The notes: generated by a model from the letters alone, not told the origin. 64,000 nucleotides of DNA from Apostichopus japonicus (GCF_037975245.1 NC_092571.1:10051917-10115916); one strand, 5' to 3'; shown: positions 44,938 through 57,100, counted from the first letter of the stretch. Program-made: numbers and translations.

Positions 44938-46193
44938 CAGGGGGCGGCGATCTGTTTCAAATATTGGGGGGGGGGACATCTGCTTGGATGCAGGCGAATT
45001 ACTGTCAAAGCGGAGCGCCACCATTGGTTGGCGCGCAGCGTACAAGAAAATTTCTGGTTTTGATAGCCCCCCAGATGACCGGAAATGGCACTTCTCGGGC
45101 TTGAAAATGACCAACCAGATGTACACTTTTGCCTGAGAACCAAGTTTTTCCTAATAGTTTTTTTTTTCATTCATAACCTTTTGTCAAGATTGTCACCAGT
45201 CACACATCATGTTCGACCTCATTGCATTTGTAGGTAATTCTACGTAACGCCCCACAATACCCGTCAGCCCCACTTTTCAAGGTTTTAAGCCCATTATTTG
45301 TTCAGAATTTGAATAATAAATTCACTTCAAAACATACCCATAATGTTGCACTAAATTTCATCTATGGACAACCAATATAGAAAACCCCCCTTAACCACTA
45401 ACAGACCGGTCAAAATTGTACGAGTATAGAGGGAAGTATACTATGATGAAGAATGTTGGTCAAGGAATTTTCGAAATTTCAGACACAGTTAAATTATTGG
45501 TGTACAAATACTAAAACCTCTTATAACGGCTACTATAAAACTTCGATATCATAGAAAATAGCAAAAAAATATGCTCGAGGGGGAGGGCGGTCTCCACCCC
45601 TTCACCCCCCCCCCTCCCTTGGCTACGCACCTGCGGTTAGAAATCTTGTAGGAAACAGGCCAAATGGAAACCCAGTGAACCCATATCGATGTGGATCCTA
45701 TGTATGATTGTACGTACTTACACTCATACACAAGATGCAAACCAAATTTCATTACGGATGCGGTCCGTCTAGCTATTCATTTCGAGAAAAAAAAGTAAAA
45801 ACTACTTTCGGTCATATATAGTAACAAATTGTGACACGGTTAGACAGGCGCTTTGCGAGGAATTTGCCAAGGGAGGGGCAAAGCTTGTACCCAGACTTTC
45901 TAAGCGTAGCGCCACCATAAGTTGGCGCGAAGCGCAAAAGAAAATTTTGGCCGAAAATGTCTCCCAGATCGCTGGAAATGGCACTTCCCAGGCCTTGTAA
46001 GTTGCATCTAAGCATTTTCTATTTTGAAATTACTAGCGATATCATAAAAAAAATACAAAACATATGCTTAAAAAAAACTATGCCACCAAATATTGGGGGG
46101 GGGGATATAAGATACTATATCCCCCCACCTAAAATATTGGGGGGACATGTCCCCCCCGTCCCCCCCCCCCCCCCCCCATGATCGCCGCCCATG
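44938..46193. mobile_element. hAT-type MITE, CAGGGGGCGGCGATC ends, TSD AATACCTG
   Basis: Left CAGGGGGCGGCGATC; right, read inward, CATGGGCGGCGATC. The duplication AATACCTG lies at 44930-44937 and 46194-46201. Length 1256 bp. It holds two copies of the shared module (45001-45055 and 45895-45950); the second lies in sequence like 10755-10960, so this element may itself contain a further fragment. Confidence 0.9.
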
Positions 46194-46295
46194 AATACCT
46201 GATACCTCGGCTCAGTACAAACGGAGCCAATCTCTTGATAGATTGTTGCGCTAGGTGGAAGCACTGAACATATTTTCAGCAGATATCGCTATCAC

Positions 46296-47512
46296 CATGG
46301 GCGGCGATCCTGGGGGGGATGGGGGGGATATATCCCCCCCATGAAAATGGGTGGAGGGGATGTAATACACCATATCCCCCCCACCAAATGCCAGGAATAA
46401 GAATATTTTCATGCCTTCATTTATGCATCATCGTGAATGTACGGCTCTTTTTTAGCTTCATTTCTCGCCTACCATAAACGCAGTGCGATCTTTTCAAATA
46501 AACCGTCTTTATAAAGCAAGAATAGTTGACTGTAGGCTTCATTGGCCCTATAACAACAAAATGTATTATTGCGCCCACGGTATTGATATAGTACATATAT
46601 GCACCCTCATAGTATTCATATAGGCCCTATAGTAGGCCTATACGTACATGTTCCCTCGAACAGCTGAGAATCTCATGTTACCAGGGTAATGCTTAATTAG
46701 GGGCGTCGGAGCGGTTCGCCGGACCAATATTCACGGCGCAAAAAAAAAAAGGAGAAAAAAAGTAGCACTAAGAAGAAAAAAAGGCAAAAAATAAAGAACC
46801 AAAATGAAACATACTTCAAAATGTGTTTCAGAAGATTAATCGGGTACAAAAACAGACAAGGGAGAATGCACAGAAGAAAAGCTCGGGAAGTGCCATTTCC
46901 TGCAATCTGGAAGGCATTTTATCAAAATTTTCTCCATTACGCTACGCGCCAACCAATGGTGGCGCGTAGCGTAGATTGACCTTCCAAACGTCCCCCCCCC
47001 CGATAATTATGGTAGATGGCCAAACTCTGATCTTCCGTACCAATCCCAAATAGCTTCCGACGCCCCTGTTAATACACGTACGTTTCACCTGGATGCCTTA
47101 GCAATTGGTACCTAGGAATGTAACTATGTGTAATTGTGTATTGCATGTGTATAGGCCTATAATAGCCTGCATGAGGCCATTTTCTTCATCGAATAATATA
47201 AAGAGCTCTCGAACATTCTAACGTAGCGCCTGAAACAAGATTGACAGGTGCAATTTTCCCAAAATAACACCCAAAATTAAAAAAAAAAGTATTTTGGATC
47301 CTGATTATGAGATATTTCGGACATGATATCCCTATTTTAAAGTTGGGTAAATGCCGCTTGGAAACCTCGGGAAGTGCCGTTTCCGGCCATCTAGAGGGTT
47401 TGTAAATCCCCAAATTTTCTTGTACGCTTCGCGCCAACCCATGGTGGCGCTACGCTTAGATAGTGAACAAGGTCATATCCCCCCCACTCGGAAGTACGGA
47501 TCGCCGCCCATG
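46296..47512. mobile_element. hAT-type MITE, CATGGGCGGCGATCC ends, TSD GCTATCAC
   Basis: Both ends read CATGGGCGGCGATCC inward. The duplication GCTATCAC is perfect at 46288-46295 and 47513-47520. It is the same family as 44938-46193, inserted about 100 bp away in the same host element. A smaller element (46698-47068) lies inside it. Confidence 0.9.
46698..47068. mobile_element. Nested 371-bp MITE with GGGGCGTCGGAGC ends
   Basis: Left TAGGGGCGTCGGAGC; right, read inward, CAGGGGCGTCGGAAGC. The target duplication is not clear (TTAAT is shared near both ends). It contains the shared module on the minus strand (46921-46980). Confidence 0.65.
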
Positions 47513-47824
47513 GCTATCACGCAGCACAACAAGGTTCGTGGTGTATGGTCGCAATCGTCGCATCGACCATTGCCATGCCATGCTGTATGACCATTCTCAT
47601 GATTACTACAGATATTGTATTATTCTTATTCTGCCAGATGCAGACGAGAAAATTGTGTAACTCTATTTCCCAAATTATTGAACAAAAAATATTAGCGAAT
47701 CGCACTGATGATTATTTTTTTTTTACCCCATTCCCAGTGGGGGGGCCAGTGGGGGGGCCAGCCGATTTCATGGGGGGGCCTCGGCCCCCCCAGGCCCCCC
47801 CGTAGCTACGCCACTGATTACAAA

Positions 47825-48246
47825 TGAGTATAATGCTGTATTAAAATAGTGATATCTGCTTCTGCTTGACAGTGAGAAGCTCATTATACCTGAAACACTA
47901 GCCTGGACATATAAACTTTTCATAAATCAGATACAAGTAGCCTCGCCTAGTCTCCTTTGAATAATAGAGCATACCCTGAACATATTACTATTAATCCAAT
48001 AGGTGTCTGATGGTACTTTCTTGGACTCTGCTGACCGATCACTTCGGTGAATCTGCAGGGGGAAATAACTAAAGAAACGTGAACATTTACGCTGTCAATT
48101 TCAAAACTAGCGGTTAGGCTATAATTATATAACCGGTCAAAAGCACGTTCACTGCCAATAATCAATGATTAATCTGGTATATCGTATGCCTTGCATATAC
48201 GAATCTGAGATGAAGGTAATTATGTCACTAATGCTGAGGGTCGACT
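47825..48246. other. No recognised feature
   Basis: Short AT-rich stretch between the hAT nest and the U2-headed sequence. No recognised snRNA promoter element could be assigned upstream of 48247. Confidence 0.3.
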
Positions 48247-48430
48247 ATCTGTCTCGGCCTTTTGGCTAAGATCATGTGTAGTATCTGTTCCCCTTCGAGT
48301 GGAACCGTGATACACACCTGACGATGATCACACAGTGACGGTCTCGACTCAAGGGGACTGGGGTTGAGAGCGGATCACTCAATCAGTTTTTTTTTTTTTT
48401 TCGTGCCCAGGTTCTTTCCTGGGTGACTTT
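48247..48430 (+). ncRNA. U2 snRNA-headed chimeric RNA-like sequence
   Basis: 48247-48290 match the 5' end of U2 snRNA at about 41 of 45 positions. The match includes stem-loop I (TCTCGGCCTTTTGGCTAAGA) and the branch-point-recognition segment GTGTAGTATCTGTTC. After 48290 the sequence is no longer U2. It has a short hairpin (GTTCC/GGAAC, 48287-48305), a CTCAA/TTGAG hairpin (about 48347-48367), a run of 15 T (48387-48401) where a Sm-type U-rich site could lie, and a 3' hairpin CCCAGG-TTCTTT-CCTGGG (48406-48423) followed by ACTTTT. It could be a SINE with a U2 head, a retro-chimera, or a divergent snRNA gene. Confidence 0.55.
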
Positions 48431-48979
48431 TCTTCAAAATATCTCTCTCTTCATGGACAAGCAGAAACCCTTTATATCTGAGTTTGCATAAGACGCTGTA
48501 GCTGTAATTTGTGTAAACTTAACGAGAGATGGACTATACATAAAAAGCGAACAAGGTACAATGTACAACAAGGAACAATGTACAATGGGGAAGTTATGTC
48601 AGGTGAAATTCACTCAGCCCTAAGTGTTTTTATAGAACAAACTTGATTCAAACAGGATTGATAAACTATCACCTAGCAATGGACACCAATAGGTCAAGTA
48701 CATAATAAACGATCAGCTTTCACGACGAGTTGTTTCCAGGTACCTCCCATAACGAAATACACAGGAATAGAAAATAATACTAGTAACAGCTTAACTTAGT
48801 ATACATTATAGTGTTATATAATATAAAAATATGCAGGATGTCAGGAAGTGGGTTAGGAGTCTTTGAACTCCTTGTTCTATTTATAAGTCAACCAATTACA
48901 CATATGCGCTTGTGCATTTCGCAATTTCAGACTTTCAAGTTGGCATATATGTTTGGTGTTGCAAGAGAGTGATGGATAG

Positions 48980-49256
48980 ATCTGTCTGGCTCGTAAATCG
49001 CTCTCTCTTCTACATTATGTATTGTCTTCTCATTGGTTACTTTGAATTGGCAACGACATTATATCATAAGGTCCCCGGTTCGAGTCACTCCCAGATTAAT
49101 GTATGTCGTCCAGTTACAGAGTTGTTGACAATTAACAATTCATAATCATGGACGTTAAATATGAATGTGAAAGACTGACTTCGGTCAGCTTGCCACTTTG
49201 ATAAGCCAATTAGGCGTCTTCGCGAGTTCCTGCTTGCAGGAGGATCTAATATACAT

Positions 49257-49290
<34 letters not shown>
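48980..49290 (+). repeat. SINE-like repeat with B box and microsatellite tail
   Basis: CCCGGTTCGAGTCACTCCC at about 49074 contains a perfect RNA polymerase III B box (GGTTCGAGTC). A weak A-box-like TCTGGCTCGT lies about 95 bp upstream. A body with GACTTCGGTCAGC and CGAGTTCCTGCTTGCAGGAG follows, then a tail of CATA and CA repeats (49250-49293). The long A-B spacing leaves the head uncertain. Confidence 0.5.
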
Positions 49291-49295
<5 letters not shown>

Positions 49296-49874
49296 AAAAA
49301 TCACTTTTTGGTTTCCCGCAAGGGAAAACTATGGAGTCAATTTTACTGACCTTCCAAAATTGTAAAGGGGACCGCGGATTTAAAAGGGTGACATAATGGA
49401 TGAAATCCAGGATCTTCCTGAAAAAAACTCACGGTAGCAGAAGTAGAAACAATGTAGGTTAATATGTTTTGATGTATAAACTCTCTCTCCCTAAACCTGC
49501 TTAAATTCAACAACCAGAACGGCCGTTGTAAATGTAGTTCCGAACTGGTTGTATGTAACTTTCTCATAAACTGTATTTTCATGCCATATAAGGCTGCAGT
49601 CTATAGAAATTGGACCGGCTTTCAATGTATATAAGCTGCTACATATTTCAGAAATTTGTTTTGATATGGCAATATTCTCAGCAGTTTATCCATTTGCTTT
49701 TGCGAAAAATATGAGACATAGCCCTAGGCCGGATAACGGTATTCTTTCCTTTCCTCCCATCTCCTTTTATCCATGCCTTATGCTCCTTCTAACCAGACAT
49801 AGTTTGTTACAAAGTCAGAAAGTTGTAAATGTTCGTTTGAAAGAAGACATAAAAAATCAATGAAATATTTTGCT

Positions 49875-50675
49875 CAGCTGAAAGCTACTGAGCTATAACG
49901 ATCGTGGCATTCTGCCGAAATTCTGTCACTTTTTGCCACGGTATTTAAATGACTGCCACTTTGCCATTTTTCATTCAATTTGGCTGTACTTTCGTCAGTG
50001 GTTTGTGTGAGTTCAGCTGTAATACATTCGGCTCCACAATAGGCTATATGTCATTTCTCACATGTCGTATTTCACACATATAGAATGTGGAAAAGCTCAA
50101 ATTACAAAGCTGGCAAGTAGTCTTTTTATACAGAGAATGACATCGAACTACATAGCAAGCCTGAATTAAACATTTGACTTGATCAAGTCTCCCACGGGTG
50201 GAATTATTTCCTAAAATGACCGGAAAATTAAAATGGAAGACATTTTGCTACTCACACCACCACGCATACTGGTCGACATGAATACTAAAAAGCTGAACAT
50301 CAGTTTCATGATCATTGCATATATGATCTGTGGCCTACATTTCATCATAACTGAAAACTGATTAGGGCCCTCACGTATACTTTACGACAAAGTATTTTTC
50401 CTGAACAACTTTGGTTCACCACCATTCAAACGTAATATCCACAAAGTTTCAGCAAAGTTGGGCAAACGCTCTAGGGCTATTCACATATTTACGATCTCTC
50501 GGGACCAAAAATGACCGTTCGAATTCTTAAAATATGATCACACAATCCACTGACGAAATTTCAGCCAAAGCGAATGAAAATGACGAAATGGCAGTCATTC
50601 AAACACGGTGATAATAAAGTGACAGCATTTCGGCCGAATCGCACGATCGCTATCGCTCAGCTGAAAGCTTTCAGC
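49875..50675. mobile_element. Long-inverted-repeat (foldback-type) element
   Basis: About 130 bp at each end are imperfect reverse complements. Both sides share CAGCTGAAAGCT, then CGATCGTG, GCCGAAATxCTGTCACTTT, ATGACTGCCA, and TTTCGTCAGTGG. The middle (about 550 bp) has no ORF. A target duplication was not resolved. Confidence 0.65.
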
Positions 50676-51530
50676 GGAGCTAGAAACAGAAATATATCCC
50701 TTCAACAACATTGTAAAAGTTAGATACGTAAAATTTTTAGAAGGTACTTTACAATAAGTAAACTACCATTATGCTTCGACTAACGTCGTGGCAGTTACGC
50801 CAGCCTGTACACCAGGAATGTTACTTTTGAGAGAAATGTCAACCAGGGAGAACCTCAGCACGAAAAAAACCAAACAGCGAACCGACTAATCCGCCCTCAA
50901 CCCCTGTCTTCTTGCAGATATTACACACCTGCTTGAAGGTAGCGGACATTAGTAGCGGACAATAAGAGCAGACAACAAGGAGAAAAGCGGAGAGCGCCAT
51001 CTATTATCTAGCGGAAAATAAGCAACGGTGAAGGTGCAGTGATACTCAATAATTGTTTGTACATCAAATTTAAGGCAATTCATCAAAATAATGAAATGTT
51101 TATAAATATTCATCTTTCTTATAGGAATAGCTATGAAGTTCGATACGCAATAACGAGACAGAGAAAGTCCCTACTATCACTCTATTAATGTTTGATATCG
51201 GTGACATAACTTCTTTATTATGCTACAAATTCCGCTACATCGTGTACAAAATGCCGTTACGTACTAACGAAATGTTTAAAATTAATTATCTTTAGTTATA
51301 GAAATAGTTAGGTGGTGCGACACACATCACGGAATAGAGCAATGTGTCCTCTATCACCATATTCATGTTTGATATCGGTTACATAACTTCTATCTTCGCC
51401 AAAATTTCGATTGAAAAAAAATAAGAATATTTGTGATTGCGTTGAATTCCACTACATCGTGTACAAACTGCCATATCGAATATTAGATAGTTTTGACGGT
51501 TACTGAACAATATAAATTGACTTTGATCCC
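50676..51530. other. No recognised gene
   Basis: Two loosely similar stretches are seen (51160-51260 and 51330-51480), sharing words such as TGTTTGATATCGGT and ACATCGTGTACAAA, so a diverged duplication of about 200 bp is likely. Confidence 0.4.
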
Positions 51531-51539
51531 TGCCTTCAT

Positions 51540-53310
51540 TATTCTTTTAAGGCCTGCTGTCGATAAATATGACTACTGCTGTGAATTTGAAAAAGTCTTG
51601 TGTATGTGTCTTCCTGGACCTATCAAAAACATTTGACACGATTGATGAATAACATTTTACTAAAAAAGCTTCAGCATTTGAGGCAATGGCTTAAAGTGGA
51701 TCAGTAGCTAACTAGCTACCTCTGTAACAGGAAACAATTTACATATTTGAATTGTACTTATTCTGACTCTCAGAATATAATTTGTGGTGTGCGGTGTGCC
51801 CCAAGGTTCTAGTCTAGGTCCATTACTTTTTATTATTTACGTAAATGATATATGTAATGTCTCAAATGTAAGTTCTAATATTCTCTTTGCTGATGATACA
51901 AACATATTTTTTTACAGGGAATTGACTTGACAGGGATGGAGGACACACAATATGGCGTGCTGTGAATTACAAGCTCGTCATGATTGGTTTTCTGCTAACA
52001 AATTGTCACTAATTGTGGACAAAACCAATTACATTATAACAACAATAGTCGATAAAATGAAACTGTTTACCTTTACACTAAATAACAATGCATTCACAAG
52101 GTAGATTATACAAAATGTCTTGGTGTCATGTGTTTATTCATATTGACACTATTTCCATTAAGGTCACTAAGGGAACTTGTATTCTCTCAAAAAAGTAGTT
52201 TTCGCTCTTTGTACCTTACATTAATTTTACCACAGTTGACATACTGCGTAAACTGTCTGGTCTGGTGCATACAATTGTGAAGTGTATTCTAGTTTGCGTT
52301 AAGATATTGTTTACTTATTGTTATTATGACGTCACACATGGCTCGCGTTTTGGTGGTTTGCTCTGTGGTGTGGCGGGCTATGAATCACGCGCTATTAGAA
52401 GCGTGTACAGATGTTCTGTTTTGAATGATTCGGTTTTGTGGGGCTGGAAGACAGCCAAACTGGTTCAAATTGGTTGAGTGTCCATTTGCATATATGCTCA
52501 TCTGCATATCAGGTTGGCACTCAACCAATCAAGAGTTGGGTGAGGGGTTAGCTATAAGTTTGGACCAATCAGGTTCAAGGGCAGAGCGTGTGCCCTGCGC
52601 ATCGCGTCATAATTTGTTATTTTAGAATCGGGGGTTTAGGTGTCTCCTAAAGATGTATCGGGGAGTTTAAGTTTATCTCCCGAAGCCTACAGACGTAGAA
52701 CAGTGGGCTCCGTAGTTTATATTTATGATCAGCATTTATTCCTGTGCATTTTAATAATCCCAAGTTATAGTTATATTCAGAGTTAAAAAAAAGGAACTTA
52801 TTATCAAATATCCGCTCTTGGAGATTATTTATTAAGACTTTCCTGTTCACGCTCGGTTCAAGGTTATTAGTGTCAGGCCCGGCTTACCGTTACCTGGAAC
52901 TATCAAAATAAGCCTTACACAATGTCCACCTCAACAAACTAATACTTAACAAAAGAAAGCAATTCGTCACTATCACTGTATGCTTAATATACTGATCGTA
53001 CTAGTAACTTAATTTCTTCTCTAAATTTGCTCAAGCTTGTTGATCTCATACATGTCAATAAAGCTACCTTTGCTTACCGCATTGTTCATATTCTACTCTC
53101 AGCAAATTCCACGATATTCTTTTATACCTGCAATTATGAAATCCACAATTATAACTCTAGGTCAGCTGATGACCTTCACATTTCACGTTTTAAAACTAAT
53201 ACTGTCAAACATTGTCTGAGAATTCACGTAAATTCTCTGTGGAACTCATTGCCACAGGATAATAAATATTATTGCATTGTTTCATCTTTCTGAAGGAAAT
53301 TAAGAAATAG
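51540..53310 (+). pseudogene. Non-LTR retrotransposon RT region, split by a solo LTR
   Basis: Frames in order read [45 protein letters not shown] (catalytic FADD at about 51886), then LPQLTYC, and after the LTR AYNVHLNKLILNKRKQFVT, KLVDLIHVNKATFAYRI and HVNSLWNSLP. This is the RT core through the C-terminal tail of a Jockey/CR1-like LINE. Several frameshifts and stops occur. It resembles, but is not identical to, the LINE at 18416-19316. Confidence 0.8.
52276..52919. mobile_element. Solo LTR inserted in the LINE, TSD CAAT
   Basis: The 644-bp insert begins TGTGAAGTG and ends CCTTACA (inverted TGT...ACA ends). CAAT flanks it on both sides (52272-52275 and 52920-52923). Without it the LINE reading frame is continuous across the site. 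No internal retroelement region is present, so it is a solo LTR. Confidence 0.7.
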
Positions 53311-54208
53311 TTATCCGAGAAATGACTGACTATTACCACATTTCCGTATTATTTATTTATTGTTTGTGTTATGTTTTGATTCGTTTATAGTATATATTTT
53401 TGAGGGAACTTGAAAATTTGCTCTTCAGGAAAGCATGTGGATTTGGTAATTGATAGCATACTCAAAGTTTTAATGTAATATTCAGATCTATCAGGGTGCT
53501 TATGAGTTTAGTTAAACTAAATTAATAAGAATTCTCATCAATGTTATACTTGATTATATAAATCATCATCATCAGATATTAAGTTATATACAGTTGTTCC
53601 ATATATGTACGTTGTGATAAACAAATTATTGAAATAAATGAGAAAAGAATGGAATTAAAAAAATGTACCATGAGGATGATAAATAATGCAAAATGTTTCT
53701 GAAAAATATAATACTGGAGGTTGTTACCTGTTCACAGTATCCCCATAGTTTACTGCCAGTATGAACTACCTTTGGACATATTAAATGTTATTTTTATCTC
53801 TACCGTGTATTAAGTTCTCTTGCAATTGATATTTGTTTTGCATGTTAAGTACCTAGAGAGTCAGTCTTATGTTGCTCCTGAAGCTCTTTATGACTTCATT
53901 CATCTTTAAGTTTCTTTAAGTCTCATCAGTGTAGTAGTCCAATGTTCAGTTACAAGACTAGGCTTCTTAAGAGCATTCAATTGAAAAAAAAAAGCTTTTT
54001 AATGTTTTTATATGTTGACAAAGTTGTACGATACTTTAACACATTTTACATTGCTAATCCTGAGTCCTGTACATCTCGTTCATCTCAACACTGAGGTGAT
54101 GTTTCAAGAAATCAGAACAATACTGACTTACATAATGTCTTCTTCACATAGCTGTTACATTGCATGTTATTTGTGTGTTTGATTGTCTTTCCCTAAGAGT
54201 CTTTCAAG
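53311..54208. other. LINE 3' tail and unassigned sequence
   Basis: AT-rich sequence after the LINE coding end. No first half of the RING domain found in the next exon could be located here. Confidence 0.3.
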
Positions 54209-54332
54209 ATGGCTGCCCACCTCTGCAACTTGCCCAATCTGTCGAGAAATGGCAACCAAGAAAAACTTAGTCAAGTTGTTCTTTGAAGCCACGGATGACA
54301 ATGACCCCAGCCAAGATCCTGCCAAGCTCAAG
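54209..54332 (+). CDS. RING-finger second-half exon (TRAIP-like?)
   Basis: The acceptor CTTTCAAG and the donor GTGTGA bound 124 nt. With two bases from an upstream exon the frame reads WLPTSATCPICREMATKKNL and VKLFFEATDDNDPSQ... 'W.pTS.TCP.CR' is the second zinc-binding half of a RING domain, as in E3 ubiquitin ligases, and 'K..VKLFFE' following it recalls TRAIP. The first half of the RING and later exons are not identified. An isolated exon could be part of a long gene or a relic. Confidence 0.45.
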
Positions 54333-54685
54333 GTGTGAATCTTTTGCAATCTAATTACAGGGAATAACTAATCCAGTATGGAATCGTAAAATGCTAGATG
54401 TAAAATGGCCTAATTGCTATACAAGTGCAAAGATGTGTTATAGCTGTTTCTTGCACAGAAACCATAGAATTGTTTGAGAGACACAACTCAGGGACTACAA
54501 AACTGTTGCACAAAGGTTGAACACTAAATTATTCCCCGAAATATATGTTTGTTTCCTTTATTTTTATAGAAATCAATTCCCTGTTGATCCTTAAAATCAC
54601 TTACTTCGTTGAATTATGACAAAGTAGGAAAATAGTAGTGCAGTGCATTCATTCGAATATTTTTATTATGTGAAATTGCAGCTAG

Positions 54686-55051
54686 TTGCATTGCTTTATA
54701 TATATACAAGATGCTGAAGGGGCTGCCTCGTTGAACTTTGCAGCCAGGCTTTGTCAAGCTCATAAATTATCAATAACCTCTACTTTAAAGCTGAAAGAAG
54801 TGGACACTTCAGAAGTTGAAATGAGTTTTAATGCAAGATTAAATTTTTTGAAAGGTTTCATTAATACCAACATTGCAATCATATCTTTGAACCTCATTTT
54901 ATCAAACGTTTATTTTGATTTTTGTTGTTGTTTTTGGTTCCTTGCTAAAAGCAAAGGAACCTATGTATTCAGGTTGGCGTGTGTGTGTGTGCGTTTGTTT
55001 TGCTATCTGACCGAGGACTTGAACAAAAGAATTTCAGGTCCTCGGTTGTGA
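54686..55051 (+). other. Unassigned open frame
   Basis: The frame contains DAEGAASLNFAARLCQAHKL and SITSTLKLKEVDTSEVEMSF. It does not join in phase to the RING exon through visible splice sites. I do not recognise it; it may be a further exon of that gene or chance. Confidence 0.2.
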
Positions 55052-55265
55052 TTTCTAAAGAATCACCACGTCCTCGGAAGAATTCTATTGTATGGGGTAT
55101 TGTTAAAGTTAGGGTACGTGGATTTGAACAATGGAAAATACAATGGGGTCCTCGGTCTGAATGAAACACAAACATGTGTGTGAGGGTGTGTGCGCGTGTG
55201 CGTGTGGGCATGTGTACCATGAAACATGGTTAGAGTTTTATGTAGAGCGATAATGACATTCAGGT

Positions 55266-55474
55266 AGGGTTACCATCCGTCCCGATTAATCGGGATTGTC
55301 CCGTTTTTGAAAGGAAAAGTGAACGTCCCGGCCGGTAAGACAAATTGTCCCGATTTTCCCGGAAACGAATATACGCATTAGTTTTTCGGATCAGACTCGC
55401 AATCGCCAAGTTATGTGTACATAAACAGCTCGTTAGCTGTTGTAGCAGACGACGACTCGGTATGGTAACCCTGT
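55266..55474. mobile_element. Possible hAT fragment with GGGTTACCAT ends
   Basis: TAGGGTTACCATCCGTCCCG at the left and ATGGTAACCCTG at the right are inverted. The interior repeats the word TGTCCCG. No target duplication matches. Another inward-facing copy of the same end, ATGGTAACCCTA, lies at 57427-57438 beyond the next element, so the true partner is uncertain. Confidence 0.4.
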
Positions 55475-55605
55475 AGTGTGCGGGAATACGAATCCACGTG
55501 CGTCGTTGCGATAGAATTGAGTATCGTTACTGACGTGAGACGTTCAATGTTCTTCACTCATACATGTTGAAGAATCCGGGACTCCTCAAGCAGATTAGTG
55601 GAGGG

Positions 55606-57100
55606 CAGGGACGTAGCCAGGGGGGGGAGCAGTTTCGAAAAAAAATGTTTAAAAACTGTCGTTTTTTAGCATGGTATTTTGTCAGTGCTCTTTTGATCTT
55701 GAATACTCTTCAGCACCGTTAACTCGATTATAATCGTAGTAACATTCCCGCCTACTGATTGAACTACTTACTTAGTTTGGCAGATGCAATTAGCTTAATT
55801 TAGCCTATAGCCTATTACAAGCCTACAGTTCGCCACAGCGTAATAACATACATATTGCCTTATGTCACGAACCGTATGCACAACAACGTCGACAACGTTC
55901 GTTCTCATCCTTTCTTTGATGCGTCCTAAGTTGTTGCACGAACAGCATGTTATGAAGCTAAGCTAGCAATCGTGATACGCACTTCCTATAAATAATTATT
56001 ACACTGCTAATACACTGCGATAACGATATTTTTTTAGACCACTGCATATCTGGCTATATTACAAAATATGAAAGTTTATATTGTCCACAGTTAAGTTCGT
56101 CAAATGTATTAAAGTCCAGACATTGGACAATAAACAAGAATTATCCTACTGGAAAAATTGTAAAAGGGCACTATATGTTTGTCTTTCTGATATATTACGT
56201 ATAAGAACATGTAAAAGAATTCAAACAGGAAACAAAATCTGCTGATAATAAGATATCATATGATTAGGGGCGTAGCCAGTATGTAGCACTGCAGGCCCGG
56301 GCCTACACATTTTTGGGCAAGTTACCTTTTTTTTTTTAAATACACCCATAATTCAAATCCATAAGCTTGCTGGACGAGTCTAAGATTCTAGACAGGAAAA
56401 ACTATTGAAATGAACGTAGCAAGAATATGGCCAAATTATTGGTGACCTATTCGATCATCTAGGCTGTCATTTCTATCGCGTGTCGTTTCAATCAACACTC
56501 TACCCGCCGAAAAAGACTAGGATCCGATCTAGTCAGTATAGTAACATCTAGTTATAAGAACCCGTTTACGCAAATAATATTTCAGTTGAGAAAACAGTTG
56601 AGAAATTTGCATCAGATGGCAATCGTCGGATAGCTCTCGCCTTCTCTTATTAGGCTAACTTAAACATTTACTAGCTACAGTTGTATCAAAGACAAGTACT
56701 GGCTGTAGTTGTATCAAATACATTTCTGGCCTATCTTTGTATATACAATTATCAGAAGTTGAAAAGTAAGACTACTCTGTACATGTACCTTGCTAATTTT
56801 AAATATATACATTATGTAGTATTGAATTACGTACTATTTTAACTCGTTTGGTTTTTAGGGTTTAAATGTGATATTGAATGAGGTGTCTCAAGTTAGCAAG
56901 AGGCCAGGGAACCAGAATGAACACTCGGGAAGGGCCGTTTCCGGCCATCTGGGGGGGGGGGTTGTAAAACCAAAAATTTTCTTGTACGCTCCGTGCCAAC
57001 CGATGGTGGCGCTCCGCTCAGATAGTCGTGCCTACAACTTTGAAAATCCATATCAATCGCAAAAAGTGCTCCCCCTTTCAAATTCCTGGCTACGTCGCTG
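55606..57100. mobile_element. hAT-type MITE, CAGGGACGTAGCCAGG ends, TSD GTGGAGGG
   Basis: Left CAGGGACGTAGCCAGG; right, read inward, CAGCGACGTAGCCAGG. The duplication GTGGAGGG is perfect at 55598-55605 and 57101-57108. Length 1495 bp, with no transposase. The shared module lies at 56930-57026 on the minus strand. Another hAT-like end (AGGGGCGTAGCCAG, about 56267) lies inside without a partner. Confidence 0.9.

Larger units (their letters stand above)
44493..47816. mobile_element. hAT-type MITE (outer host of a nest), TSD ATTACAAA
   Basis: The ends are CAGTGGCGTAGCTAGG at the left and, read inward from the right, CAGTGGCGTAGCTACG. The perfect 8-bp duplication ATTACAAA lies at 44485-44492 and 47817-47824. 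Two other complete elements lie inside it (44938-46193 and 46296-47512), leaving about 0.8 kb of its own sequence. There is no transposase. A GC-palindrome module is at 44568-44619. Confidence 0.9.

Noticed and set aside
44892-45170. Frames in the hAT nest reading as proteins (several on both strands)
   Set aside because: They lie within the shared non-coding MITE module and recur only because the module recurs; no transposase motif is present.
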